From Cylindrotheca closterium (taxonomy: Eukaryota; Bacillariophyta; Bacillariophyceae; Bacillariales; Bacillariaceae), in the NCBI GenBank assembly GCA_933822405.4, contig CAKOGP040001180.1, forward strand, positions 1-31,204: a stretch of 31,204 bases of DNA, read 5' to 3'. Position 1 is the stretch's first letter. Every line of letters begins with the position of its first letter. The notes below the pieces were generated by a model. That model had not been told where the DNA came from and ran no database searches. It saw only the letters and a program-made list of their open reading frames with translations. Of the stretch, positions 20,019-28,021 are shown piece by piece. The translations under genes were made by a program, and so were the position numbers.

Positions 20019-20618
20019 AGTGAATTCACTATGACTTAATCTAGATCAAAGGGATTTGACATCAGTTGATTAAAAAAATTGTGAGTATTAGAATAATGGT
20101 TTTTAGGTGCACTATCTAGTCTTGGTTTGGCCAAGGGATGTGTTCCTTTGGCCTGAAATATTCAGTAACGGTGCTGAGATATTTAGTAATGATCGGAGTA
20201 CTTAGAAAGGCCAATAATAGTTAGGTCTGGAATATTGAGTAACAGATAGGAGTATAACAAAAGTGTCTGTTGAAAAGAGCGTCAGATGCAGCGTCTGTTG
20301 GAAGTTTGTTGAAAGTCTGGCCAGATAACCAGCGGTCTGTAGAGAGTACGTCACACTTCATGTTGGACGATTGGATGGTTGGTTTTGAAGGTTTCACCAT
20401 TGGTGACTTGCTGATAGTCGGAACACTGCTAATCATAGGAATCGTTGTGTGAGATTTTGAGGGAGTTCTTGTGGGATGACTGGTTGATGTTGAAGAATTA
20501 GTGATAAAGATTGGATCTGATTCCAAACTGTTGGCAGCATTAGTAGCATTGTAAATTGTCACTGTCCCTTGTAGAAGTTTGGGCTAGTGCTGACAGGCAG
20601 ACATCAATGCAATCAACA
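20019..20618. other. Unassigned stretch beside copia LTR
   Basis: Contains a minus-strand open frame (20562-20221, 113 codons) rich in Ser, Thr and Pro (NSSTSTSHPTRTPSKSHTTI) with no recognised motif. It could be the N-terminal part of the neighbouring gypsy gag or unrelated DNA. The rest is AT-rich and shows nothing recognisable. Confidence 0.35.
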
Positions 20619-21109
20619 TGTTAGAAGTACCTGTTCAATTAACTGTATATGAATTTACAGTACATAGAAGTATATAGATCTATCAGAGATTCTACTTTAT
20701 CAACCAATCCACTCGTTGCATGCAATATATTATAAAAAGTGAGAACAGTCTGTCAACTTTTGACTTTGACTCTTTCTTCTCCAGCTCAGTGGAAATTCTC
20801 AGAATTCTCTCTACGTTAGCCTGATATGCTGCAAGTTCAATGTGCTTATCTGTTCACCTTCCACTTCAGTCGGTACTTTGATTAGTATCCAACTTTGGTT
20901 CTTGCTTTAGTCTTGCTTTCTTACATCATCAACAGGATGATTTCCATAGAAACATGATCTGTTTTCTGACTTGCCACGCGCGATATTTTTAGTCGCATCA
21001 GTCATCATTTTTAGTCGTATCAGTCGACATCTTTTCTCTATTGTTCACGTGTATTCTCTTTTTCTCGTTTCTCCAAATATGTACTTAAAAAATCCAAATA
21101 TATCCAACA
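20619..21109 (-). repeat. Copia 3' LTR (candidate)
   Basis: On the minus strand it starts TGTTGGATATATTTGG directly after a polypurine tract and ends CTTCTAACA: 491 bp with TG...CA ends and short inverted termini (TGTT/AACA). It follows the C-terminal codons of a copia pol (DFMSKPLQRQKFLEFRS and a stop at 21173-21175). No matching 5' LTR or target duplication is visible. The exact inner end at 20619 is inferred from the TG/CA rule only. Confidence 0.65.
20985..21025. repeat. Two 19-bp direct repeats inside the LTR
   Basis: ATTTTTAGTCGCATCAGTC (20985-21003) and ATTTTTAGTCGTATCAGTC (21007-21025) differ at one base, with a 22-bp period. Repeats of this kind in LTRs are often regulatory protein sites; that is inference here. 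Confidence 0.8.
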
Positions 21110-21124
21110 CACTCCTGCCGTTTC
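21110..21124 (-). promoter_or_regulatory. Polypurine tract of copia 3' LTR (candidate)
   Basis: The minus strand reads GAAACGGCAGGAGTG (12 of 15 purines) immediately before the LTR start TGTTGG. Its position is as expected for the plus-strand DNA primer of an LTR retrotransposon. Confidence 0.6.
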
Positions 21125-21172
21125 ATTAACATAGTTGATGACAATGGAACATCAAAGGAAATTGCGTTGCTC

Positions 21173-21374
21173 CTAATCTTGTTCTCCTTGGATCAATGAT
21201 CTGAATTCCAAGAACTTTTGTCGCTGTAGAGGTTTGCTCATGAAATCTCCCCACATCTTGTGCTTCCAAAAACAATTTTGTCCAAAATATCTGTGTTGCA
21301 GCATCATCAACACCAATCAATTCGGCTTCTGTTGAACTTTGACTGTTCAACTTCTGCTTCTTTGAGATTAGTTG
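21173..21374 (-). pseudogene. Copia RNase H piece and pol C-terminus
   Basis: The minus strand reads LISKKQKLNSQSSTEAELIG then VDDAATQIFWTKLFLEAQ (21374-21257). STEAEL contains the catalytic Glu of copia RNase H. After an abrupt jump it continues in another frame as DFMSKPLQRQKFLEFRSLIQ and a stop at 21173-21175. DFxTKPLQG...F..FR is the usual end of copia pol. The segment with the last catalytic Asp (normally between these blocks) is deleted here, though a version is present in the plus-strand block at 22182-22330. Confidence 0.8.
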
Positions 21375-22181
21375 TATTCCTTCTTCACCGGTACAAAAAG
21401 TTGAGAGGAGACATGGAGAAACATGGTTTTATTTTCAATCCATACGATGGATGTATTGCCAACAAGATTCTAAACGGCAAACAACAAACTATTTGATTTC
21501 ATGTGGACAATCTGTTATCAAGCCACATCGATCCAAAAGTGAATGATGATTTTTGTGAATGGATGAATCAAAAGTATGGTTCCATCAAACCAGTCAAATC
21601 TAAGCGAGGAAAAATTCACGAATATTTGGGAATGACCCTAGATTTCAGTAAAAGGGGGAAAGTGAAAGTCCGAATGGATGACTATGTTAATCGAACGTTG
21701 AATGAATTTCCTGTGAAGTTCAAGGAAAATGAGGGGTGTAAGACACCAGCAAGTAATGATTTGCTATCAATCGGAAAAGGAGAAAATTGGATGATGAGAA
21801 ACGTGAAACTTTTCACACATTCATTGCCAAAGGATTATTTATTGCTCCAACTATTTCAGTACTTTCTACAAGAGTACAGAGTACAGAAACCAAATGAAAC
21901 TGATTGGAAGAAGCAAGTGAAGCTGATGTATTATCTGAATGCACCTGACGCTGAGTGCAAAAGATTTACAAACTTTCAAATGGTATATTGATGCATCATT
22001 TGCAGTTCATCCAGATTTCAGAAGTCACACTGGAGTGTATTGCCTATGGGTGAGGGAGGATTGCAAATAATCTCGAAGAAGCAGAAGTTGAACAGTCAAA
22101 GTTCAACAGAAGCCAAATTGATTGGTGTTGATGATGCTGCGACACAGATATTGTGGACAAAATTGTTTGTGGAAGCACAAG
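21257..22181. repeat. Inverted repeat (118-bp arms) inside copia
   Basis: 21257-21374 and 22064-22181 are reverse complements with few mismatches. Both encode KKQKLNSQSSTEA and VDDAATQI. The spacer of 689 bp is the plus-strand RT block. It marks one breakpoint of the inversion and could form a fold-back. Confidence 0.88.
21936..22050 (+). repeat. Direct repeat in copia RNase H, copy 1
   Basis: About 115 bp from CTGAATGCACCTGACGCTGA onward. It recurs at 22338-22452 in the same orientation with a handful of differences. It encodes the start of RNase H (WYIDASFAVH). Copy 1 is in the expected place before the STEAKL block. Confidence 0.88.
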
Positions 22182-22337
22182 GTTATCCTGTTGAAGAGAA
22201 CATCCTATACCAGGACAACAAGAGTTCTATTCTATTGGAAAAGAATGGACGTGATAGTGCCGGAAAGCGAAGCCGAGCTTTGAACATTCGATATTTCTTT
22301 ATGACTGATCAAGTCAAGAAAGGAAATGTAACAAAGG

Positions 22338-22452
22338 GAATGCACCTGACGCTGAGTGCAAAAGATTTACGAACTTTCAAATGGTACATTGATGCATCAT
22401 TTGCAGTTCATGCAGATTTCAGAAGTCACACTGGAGGTGTATTGACTATGCC
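22338..22452 (+). repeat. Direct repeat in copia RNase H, copy 2
   Basis: The same 115 bp as 21936-22050, but placed after the RNase H end (KKGNV), where it does not belong. Copy 2 keeps the better reading frame (SHTGGVLTM). Confidence 0.88.
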
Positions 22453-22518
22453 ATAGATGGCTTGCAATACTCTCACATAAATCACTTGTTTTCCGTTTTC
22501 AATTACAACGTAATCACG
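22453..22518 (-). pseudogene. Small copia RT piece at LINE copy B border
   Basis: The minus strand from 22518 reads RDYVVIENGKQVIYVRVLQA then IYG, a well-known stretch of copia RT that normally follows motif A and precedes the YKKL block. It begins exactly where the (TA)n tail of LINE copy B ends. It corresponds to the point at which the other copia RT (10338) is cut by LINE copy A. Confidence 0.75.
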
Positions 22519-22535
22519 ATATATATATATATATA
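22519..22535 (-). repeat. (TA)n tract, 3' tail of LINE copy B
   Basis: About eight TA repeats between copia RT (to 22518) and the LINE 3' untranslated region. The adjacent bases (CATTAAT, GTATTA at 22543-22558) match those beside the tail of copy A. Confidence 0.65.
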
Positions 22536-23005
22536 AAACTGATGCATTAATCGTATTAAAACTATCTCAAGTTTCTAGATTGCCGTTAACGGCTGTCATG
22601 GCCATTTACCATATGGAGGTGAGTCCAGTAGTGTTGAACTAGTGTGAGGCATCCAATCCCAAGGAAGTTGCTCTCATCGGATATTACATTGCACCCTTGC
22701 ACATGTAGAAACGATCTTGCCACTCGGGGCAGGGTATTTTTATTTTGTTTTTTGAGTGTTTTGAAGGTGATGGTGGGCATGATTGTGTAGCAGGTGGGAA
22801 GCCAATGGTTCTTACGCCCTAATGTTCCAGGACAAGGTGGCGACCATCTACGTGACAGATTGCAGTTCCCTAGTCCTGTGGTCAACAGAGGGAGAGTGAA
22901 ACATAGAGGGACAGAGAGATGGCCGAGACATCTGACTGTTTATGGATTTGCGCCGGTTGGCCAAGTCGATGGTTGGTTGGCGGGTCGTGCCAGGTCAAAG
23001 ATCAT
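22536..23005 (-). other. 3' untranslated region of LINE copy B
   Basis: 470 bases between the last pol stop (about 23006) and the (TA)n tail. No coding similarity is seen. Only the terminal 25 or so bases are recognisably shared with copy A. Confidence 0.5.
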
Positions 23006-23800
23006 CTAGCGTTGCCTGGCTAGAGAGCGACGGTTGATCGCTCTCTCACGGGAGACAAGGCGCAGCCAATGTTGACGATCTTCGAGTGATTTGTTGAGGA
23101 CAGTTTCGCGGGAGTCCCAGAAGAGGTACTGGGAGCGTGGGGGGATATCCATCAGGCCCATGGCGAACTGTTCGCGGATGCCAATGTCAATCTCCCGCTT
23201 GCGAGCCGTGTACCAGGAGCTGTCTTCAGAGTGGGCAAGCCGGTTGCGGTCTTTCCACATGTAGTGCCCGATCCGGATCAGTTGTTGGATCAGGCGGGAG
23301 GCCCAAAGGTTGGCAGACTTCTTGGAGCCAATGTAGGAGAAGTGAAGGGCCTGCAGGTGTCGCCAGTTGGGGGACACTAGGCCTTCAAGGAGGCCCTGGG
23401 CCCCAAGCGTGGCTTGGGAAGAGATGGCACTTTGGAAGAGGTGGGGATGACGGGACCAGGCTCGGACGGTGGGGACGCCCAAGGAAGGCTGACGGACTAT
23501 CTTCAGGTATTCAAAAAGGAAGGCTTCGATCTCTGGGGCAGTCTGCTGAGTCTACATCCAGGTCCGGAGGGCCAGATGGCGTTTTGACCATTCTGCAGCT
23601 GCGGTAGGAGCAGAACAGCATGGGACATGGAGGTGACCTTCCATGGGGCAGGAGGAGCATCTGGGGCAGGAACTCTTTGCCGAACGGTTCCAAATGGCCA
23701 AGAATTTTCCCACACCTGTCATACCAGAGATATGCTTGGGTGTCCAGCGTTGGAGATTTGCTGAGAGGGCCTTCATGGCGCCTGCAAGAGACAAAGGGCA
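23006..23800 (-). pseudogene. C-terminal zinc-binding domain of LINE copy B pol
   Basis: The upstream part reads GAMKALSANLQRWTPKHISG, MTGVGKFLAIWNRSAKSSCP and RCSSCPMEGHLHVPCC (23794-23600), the same Cys/His module as copy A (GMCGGGKF...CPLC...HLHVPRC). After a frameshift, the 158-codon frame 23482-23006 gives LGAQGLLEGLVSPNWRHLQA, LWASRLIQQLIRIGHYMWKD and a basic end, matching copy A at 4172-4700. The Cys/His spacing has a short insertion (CPRCSSCPMEGH) relative to copy A. It ends at a stop before the 3' untranslated region. Confidence 0.75.
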
Positions 23801-23937
23801 GGGAGAGAGACTAGCTCCATGATGTGAGCCTGATCCAGTTGGGACGACTTAACTCCATCAATGAATAAAGACACAGGTTCATGGAAGAAACGGGGGTTGG
23901 AGGCGGCAGAACGGCCTGTAGACTCCAGCAGGCGGGG

Positions 23938-24801
23938 TTAGGATTGTGCTTTGAAGTCCACTTCCATATTGCGCTGCTCCCACCAGTCCAGTTGGGAGAA
24001 AGACCGATCAGAACGGCTGTCCGCTCTTAGCCCTTTCCATGCTTTCAGAGTAATCGCTGTCCCGTCAGCATTCAAAATATCAGAAAGAGTGACTGCATGC
24101 AGGAAGATCCGACACCAGTTGAGCCATTTCAAAGTAAGTTGGTCCACCAAAGAATCGATGAACAGGTCAACTAACAGTTGGTCTCCTCGGCGTAGTAGCT
24201 GAAGAGAAGGGGAATCAAACTCCAGGTGGATGGAGAGAGAGTCAAGTTTACTCCAAGTCCGCTTTGCCCACGTGTCAGATGCCAGGATGGAGGTGTTGGC
24301 ATAGACTTGTTGGAAGAGGCTGTAGGAGGTACCGGTTTCAAGCTGATGGGCCTGAAGGACTGCCTCCAGGAAGGCGCCCGTCTTGGTCTGATTGGCAGGA
24401 TGGCAAAGTAGCATGTCCAAGTGTTTGATGACTTGGAGACCATACAGATGAGGGACACCCACTCCTTGGAGTGCAATGGGGGCATAGACCATAGCACGAG
24501 GAAAGCTGCGGCAAATACCAGCCTTTGGAAGTGCCGTCCTGAGCACTGGGGATAGTGTCTTGTCCCACTCCTAATGAGAGAAGAAGGTGAGCGCCATGGG
24601 GCACTCCAAAGTCTTCTGGATTGTGGTGCAAAGGAGAGGGAGGACATCATATCGGTGGAGGAAGCTAGGTTGGATCTGATCCGCCCATGCTTTTGCTTTT
24701 CCCTGCATCACCACAAGTCGTGCTTTCCTGTTTGAGCAGGGGGACATCAGGATATCCAAAGTCTTCGCTGATTCGTCCGGTTCCAACCACTGCAGATGCA
24801 C
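23938..24801 (-). pseudogene. RT thumb and connection region of LINE copy B
   Basis: Two frames joined by a break near 24560: DGTPVHLQWLEPDESAKTLD and HRYDVLPLLCTTIQKTLECP (24801-24571), then LPKAGICRSFPRAMVYAPIA, LQGVGVPHLYGLQVIKHLD and LVDLFIDSLVDQLTLKWLNW (24546-23938). All match copy A (6101-6850). At the downstream end the text goes from NADGTAITLKAWKGLRADSR to FSQLDWWEQRNMEVDF. In copy A the WWERRNSEVDD block comes after RNase H, so RNase H has been deleted here. Confidence 0.78.
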
Positions 24802-26327
24802 TGGGGTGCCATCCAGATCATCCAGTTCAACCGCAATTGCCGACGCTCAAGTGGGAAGTGCCGCTGGGCAGATATCAGTGTCATCGACAAAACAAAAGCA
24901 ATCGGCCAAGAGCAGAGCCCAAGAGATTGACATCAGAAAGTCAAAGCCAAAGCCTTTTCTAATCATCATCCCCAAGCGAATGGAGCTAATTGCAACCCAG
25001 ATAGGAGGTCTTGCCCCATTGCCTTGTCCATATCCTTGAAATGGAATCAGGGTCGGAGGAGTAAAGACACGATCTGAATTGCCAAACCCCGTACGCACCC
25101 GTTGCTTAGACTTCATCAGTGTATCAAACATGGAGCGAAGGGTACGCCATTGAATCCCAAAGCGCATGAGGCTAATGATTGCCACCCAGTGGACAATCTG
25201 GTCAAAGCAGGACGTGGCATCGTTGGAGATCCACCCGGCCGGGCGGCGTTGAAGATGCAAGAGGTCGTCCCAAGTGAGACGCTTTGTAAGGGCCAGATCG
25301 ATGGCCCATGTTGTCCTTTTGGGATCAAGTTGTGCTGCTCTGCATAGGCAATGGCCGATTTCCCCACTCTCTTGTTGTTGGCCTGCAGCTCTGAATTCAT
25401 CATTTGGATTGTGTGCATGAGGTCCACCCGAATCTTGCCTGGTTTCTTCTCAATTGCAAAGTTGAGCAAGTGGCACCACTGGGCTGGGACAAATCCTGTA
25501 GCAAAAGGGATGGAGCGAAAGAGCGTGTCGCAGCAGGCCAGCAAGTTGGATGCTACTCCCGCTTTGAAATGGCCATTATGCAAGCCGTGTGGCTCCAAAC
25601 CTTTGCATTCCCCCATCTTACGCCAGAAGCTTACATGGTCCTCCAGGTCCACTTCCAGTGGCTGGTCTTCCAAGCCCTCCGCCCGTCGGCAATGGTCCAG
25701 GAATGACACCAGGTAAGGATCCGCTGTCTCATAAAGACCCCGGAGCAGTGCTTGGCTGTTCCTTTTGGCATTGGGGCCATTGAAGTTGGAGTACAAATGT
25801 GCAGTCATGGGTGGAGTGGGGTAGGGGTAGCGGGTCTGGTCACACCGGAGCCGGTTCTCTTGCATGCAGCCTTCTTCCACAAGACGTTTAGACTGGCATG
25901 TTACCCAATGGGAGGTACCATCCTGTGCCACCTGGGTCACTTTGATCTGCTGGAGGCCGCCAGAGAAGCCTTTGCCTTGAGCTTTCCGTCGCCATCGGGT
26001 CTCTTCTTTTTTGTGCCATCCGCTGGACTTGAGTCTGATGCGAGCTTTGATGTTGCCCTTCTTTGCTCTCCGGACCGCTGCCGATCGGTTCTCCAGATAT
26101 TCAAGGCGCCACTGATGGGCACGCTTCCGCTTGGCCTCTTTGTAGGCTTGATGTTCAAGGTACCACTTTGCCTGTAGGTCAGCTTCTGATAATTTTCATG
26201 CATCGGTCAGCCCGGTCTTCTTCAACAAACGCCGGACCTTCCGTGAACTAGTCCTGACCTGTCTATGGCCCAAGATTAGGAGCTGGTAAAGGTGCAACCT
26301 ATCCCATTTCTGCTGCATTTGTGGTGA
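24802..26327 (-). pseudogene. Linker and reverse transcriptase of LINE copy B
   Basis: A Lys/Arg-rich linker (WYLEHQAYKEAKRKRAHQWR, 26200 on) with stops near 26327 and 26205 leads to the frame 25940-25116: RLVEEGCMQENRLRCDQTR, PHGLHNGHFKAGVASNLLAC, NFAIEKKPGKIRVDLMHTIQ and NLIPKGQHGPS. A frameshift near 25250 enters the frame 25260-24847: SNDATSCFDQ (motif A), VPFQ-like IPFQGYGQGNGARPP (motif B) and CFCFVDDTD (motif C). The three palm aspartates are present. Right after motif C the text jumps to LDDLDGTPVHLQW, so about 60 residues found in copy A, including GGISATGGAINPAKSF, are missing. Confidence 0.8.
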
Positions 26328-27734
26328 TCAGTGAACCTTATCCATCGACAGTTTCCGGCAGTTGCGCTCAGCCCTTCGGCAAATCTCATAGGCTTGGCAA
26401 TGAATGGTGTTGAATTGAGCTTGCTGATTCGCCGTAAGGTAACCGTCCCGGACCAAAATATCCTCTGCTAATTGGGTCAAGCGTTGGGGAAGGCGGAAAT
26501 GCCAGTAGCCCGCTTCCGCAGCCTTAATATAGCGGTCCACAGACCGACCATCAGCCAGTGTCAACCGACGTGGTTGGAAGGAAGGAGAGGTCACAGGTGG
26601 AGCCCCCAGAGTCCAGAGTCCCCTGTGGTCCGACTTAAAATACTGCTGAAAGTCCAAGTATCCACCTGCCGTTACACGGACGCCGTTGGTCACAAATATA
26701 CCATCGATGGGAGTATCCGTCGTCCGACTTTGGGTTGTCGCTGGGTAAGGGCCCTGATGTCGGCGTAAGATGGCCTCGGTCAGGCCTTCAGACCGCATCT
26801 CTTGGCGGAAGGAAGAGGGAGAGTTGTAGGAGACATCTTCGTTTGCATCTAACCCAAGGAGAATCTTGCACCCTTCCGCTTTCCATTGTTTGATCAGGTC
26901 CACCAAATCCAGTGTGAGCTTGTCACGGGGATCCATAGTCACCCCCTTGCTCAGCCAGTGATTCTGTTGGTAGTTCCAAACACAACCAGCATTGGTACCT
27001 TCCTTGTTCGGACGATATGCAGAGACCACCACAAGATCTAAAGGACCAGCCGGGGGCCCATCAGTCTGGGACTCCTGTTGTCGGATGTCCCTGCCCCAGA
27101 TCTTGATCCAAGAGAACCTGCCTAGCCCTGACTCATCTTTGCCGCCTGACTTTGCATGGCGCACGACCTTGTGGAGTAATGTAGCAGAACATCCGCCCCA
27201 TTGATGCGCCGAGGGAGTTGGAATCTCCTGGTGTTTGTAGTAAGACACTGAAGAGAAATGTCCCTGGTAAGTGAAGGTCTTGACCCGATCAAACCACTTG
27301 TGTCCTATGGGCACTGCTGACCATTGAAGGTTAACTTCAGCCAGCAGTGCAATGCCCACTCTCTCATCCGTCCAACGCTTGAAGTGCCCTTTCTGTTTCT
27401 CATGTGTCATAGGAAATGGAAGACCCTGAACATTTTGAAAAAGGTACCGGGTAACGCGAGGAGACTTCTGGTGTGAGTCATCACTGAAGTAGTTACCGGG
27501 AGGGAGAGAGTTTAAATAAGCATCCAGCAAGGAGTGGGCCACCTGGCTGGATGTGTGTTGGTTGCGTAGATTTTGACCTCGGCCTACTGTCAAACTCCGC
27601 AACCTTGCGTGACGGGACCGCTGTTCAGATGCAGAAAGTTTTGCCCGAGCTGGAGACTCCGTAGGAGGGTTGGTTGCTGACTGGGGTGTAGACTTCAGTG
27701 CAGGAGTAGGCAATGGGAGAGGTCTACCTTCCAA
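26328..27734 (-). CDS. EEP (AP-type) endonuclease domain of LINE copy B
   Basis: An uninterrupted 468-codon frame. Residues 1-90 are Pro/Ser/Arg rich. From residue 96 it reads YLFQNVQGLP (Asn101), LLAEVNLQW (Glu133), VVVSAYRPN (Tyr240-Arg241), LLGLDANED (Asp296, Asn298), TPIDGIFVT (Asp344) and FKSDHRGLW (Ser-Asp-His 368-370). These are the ordered catalytic and metal-binding motifs of the endonuclease/exonuclease/phosphatase fold, which in LINEs nicks target DNA to start reverse transcription. All key residues are present. The residues after 380 form a basic tail toward the RT linker. The frame has no clear ATG: a stop lies just upstream near 27750, so the true protein was probably continuous with sequence now replaced by the inverted piece. 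Confidence 0.85.
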   Translation of the reverse strand: MEGRPLPLPTPALKSTPQSATNPPTESPARAKLSASEQRSRHARLRSLTVGRGQNLRNQHTSSQVAHSLLDAYLNSLPPGNYFSDDSHQKSPRVTRYLFQNVQGLPFPMTHEKQKGHFKRWTDERVGIALLAEVNLQWSAVPIGHKWFDRVKTFTYQGHFSSVSYYKHQEIPTPSAHQWGGCSATLLHKVVRHAKSGGKDESGLGRFSWIKIWGRDIRQQESQTDGPPAGPLDLVVVSAYRPNKEGTNAGCVWNYQQNHWLSKGVTMDPRDKLTLDLVDLIKQWKAEGCKILLGLDANEDVSYNSPSSFRQEMRSEGLTEAILRRHQGPYPATTQSRTTDTPIDGIFVTNGVRVTAGGYLDFQQYFKSDHRGLWTLGAPPVTSPSFQPRRLTLADGRSVDRYIKAAEAGYWHFRLPQRLTQLAEDILVRDGYLTANQQAQFNTIHCQAYEICRRAERNCRKLSMDKVH

Positions 27735-27910
27735 CCTCGCAATCTAACCCTTTGGGATAAGCGGTCGGTTAGTTGATATCTTCAACTGGTTCAGTCAGGT
27801 TACGAGGAGTACGACATCCCTTCCCGCCTTACCACGCTAAATCAGCGCATTGAAAACAATGAATACCAGATGCCACCTTTGTTAGAACGCAAATATAAGT
27901 GCCCCCATCA

Positions 27911-28021
27911 GCAGTCTTGGAAGGCCATTACTCCCTGCCCAATCTGCTTGACCCTGCTACTACAGCCTTTCTTTCCCATTGCCAATTTCACAAGGATCAT
28001 TCACCCATACACCTAACCGTT
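27911..28021 (+). pseudogene. Inverted RT scrap inside LINE copy B
   Basis: The plus strand reads AVLEGHYSLPNLLDPATTAF then LSHCQFHKDHSPIHLTV (37 residues). This matches the RT N-terminal region of copy C (LLEGRYTLPDLLDPATASFL, SHCQFHKGHSPVHLQV) and is closer to copy C than to copy B. It lies in the reverse orientation within minus-strand copy B, exactly between the ORF1 end and the endonuclease frame. The preceding 130 bases (27775-27910) are also open on the plus strand (YEEYDIPSRLTTLNQRIENN) and may belong to the same piece. Confidence 0.75.

Larger units (their letters stand above)
21376..22452 (+). pseudogene. Copia RT C-terminal part and RNase H, inverted block
   Basis: The plus strand reads YKKLRGDMEKHGFIFNPYDG, then a stop, then FHVDNLLSSHIDPKVNDDF (motif C, with the second Asp changed to Asn near 21505), HEYLGMTLDFSKRGKVKV and NRTLNEFPVKF. 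The C-terminal RT is damaged, then the sequence jumps to the RNase H: WYIDASFAVH, KKQKLNSQSSTEAKLIGVDD, NILYQDNKSSILLEKNG and LNIRYFFMTDQVKKGNV. Instead of the expected pol end it then repeats LTLSAKDLRTFKWYIDASFA. It is clearly copia and lies opposite to its flanking copia pieces. Stops and the VDN change make it inactive. Confidence 0.84.
20619..22518 (-). mobile_element. Ty1/copia retrotransposon, 3' half with flipped block
   Basis: The parts are, from the minus-strand 5' side: RT piece 22518-22453 (YVVIENGKQVIYVRVLQAIY), a block 21376-22452 that now reads on the plus strand, RNase H piece and pol C-terminus (21374-21173), polypurine tract and 3' LTR. The flipped block begins with the residues that should follow AIYG (LL..YKKL). 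The whole is best explained as one copia 3' half with an inversion and duplications. LINE copy B abuts it at 22519. Confidence 0.7.

Noticed and set aside
20619..21109. Reading the LTR as a solo plus-strand LTR with a TATA box (TATAAAAAG near 20730).
   Set aside because: No target-site duplication is present on the two sides. The polypurine tract and pol stop codon next to 21109 fit a minus-strand 3' LTR instead.
22519..22535. (TA)n as an ordinary microsatellite.
   Set aside because: Its position at the exact LINE/copia border and the matched flanking bases at copy A make a LINE tail the better reading.
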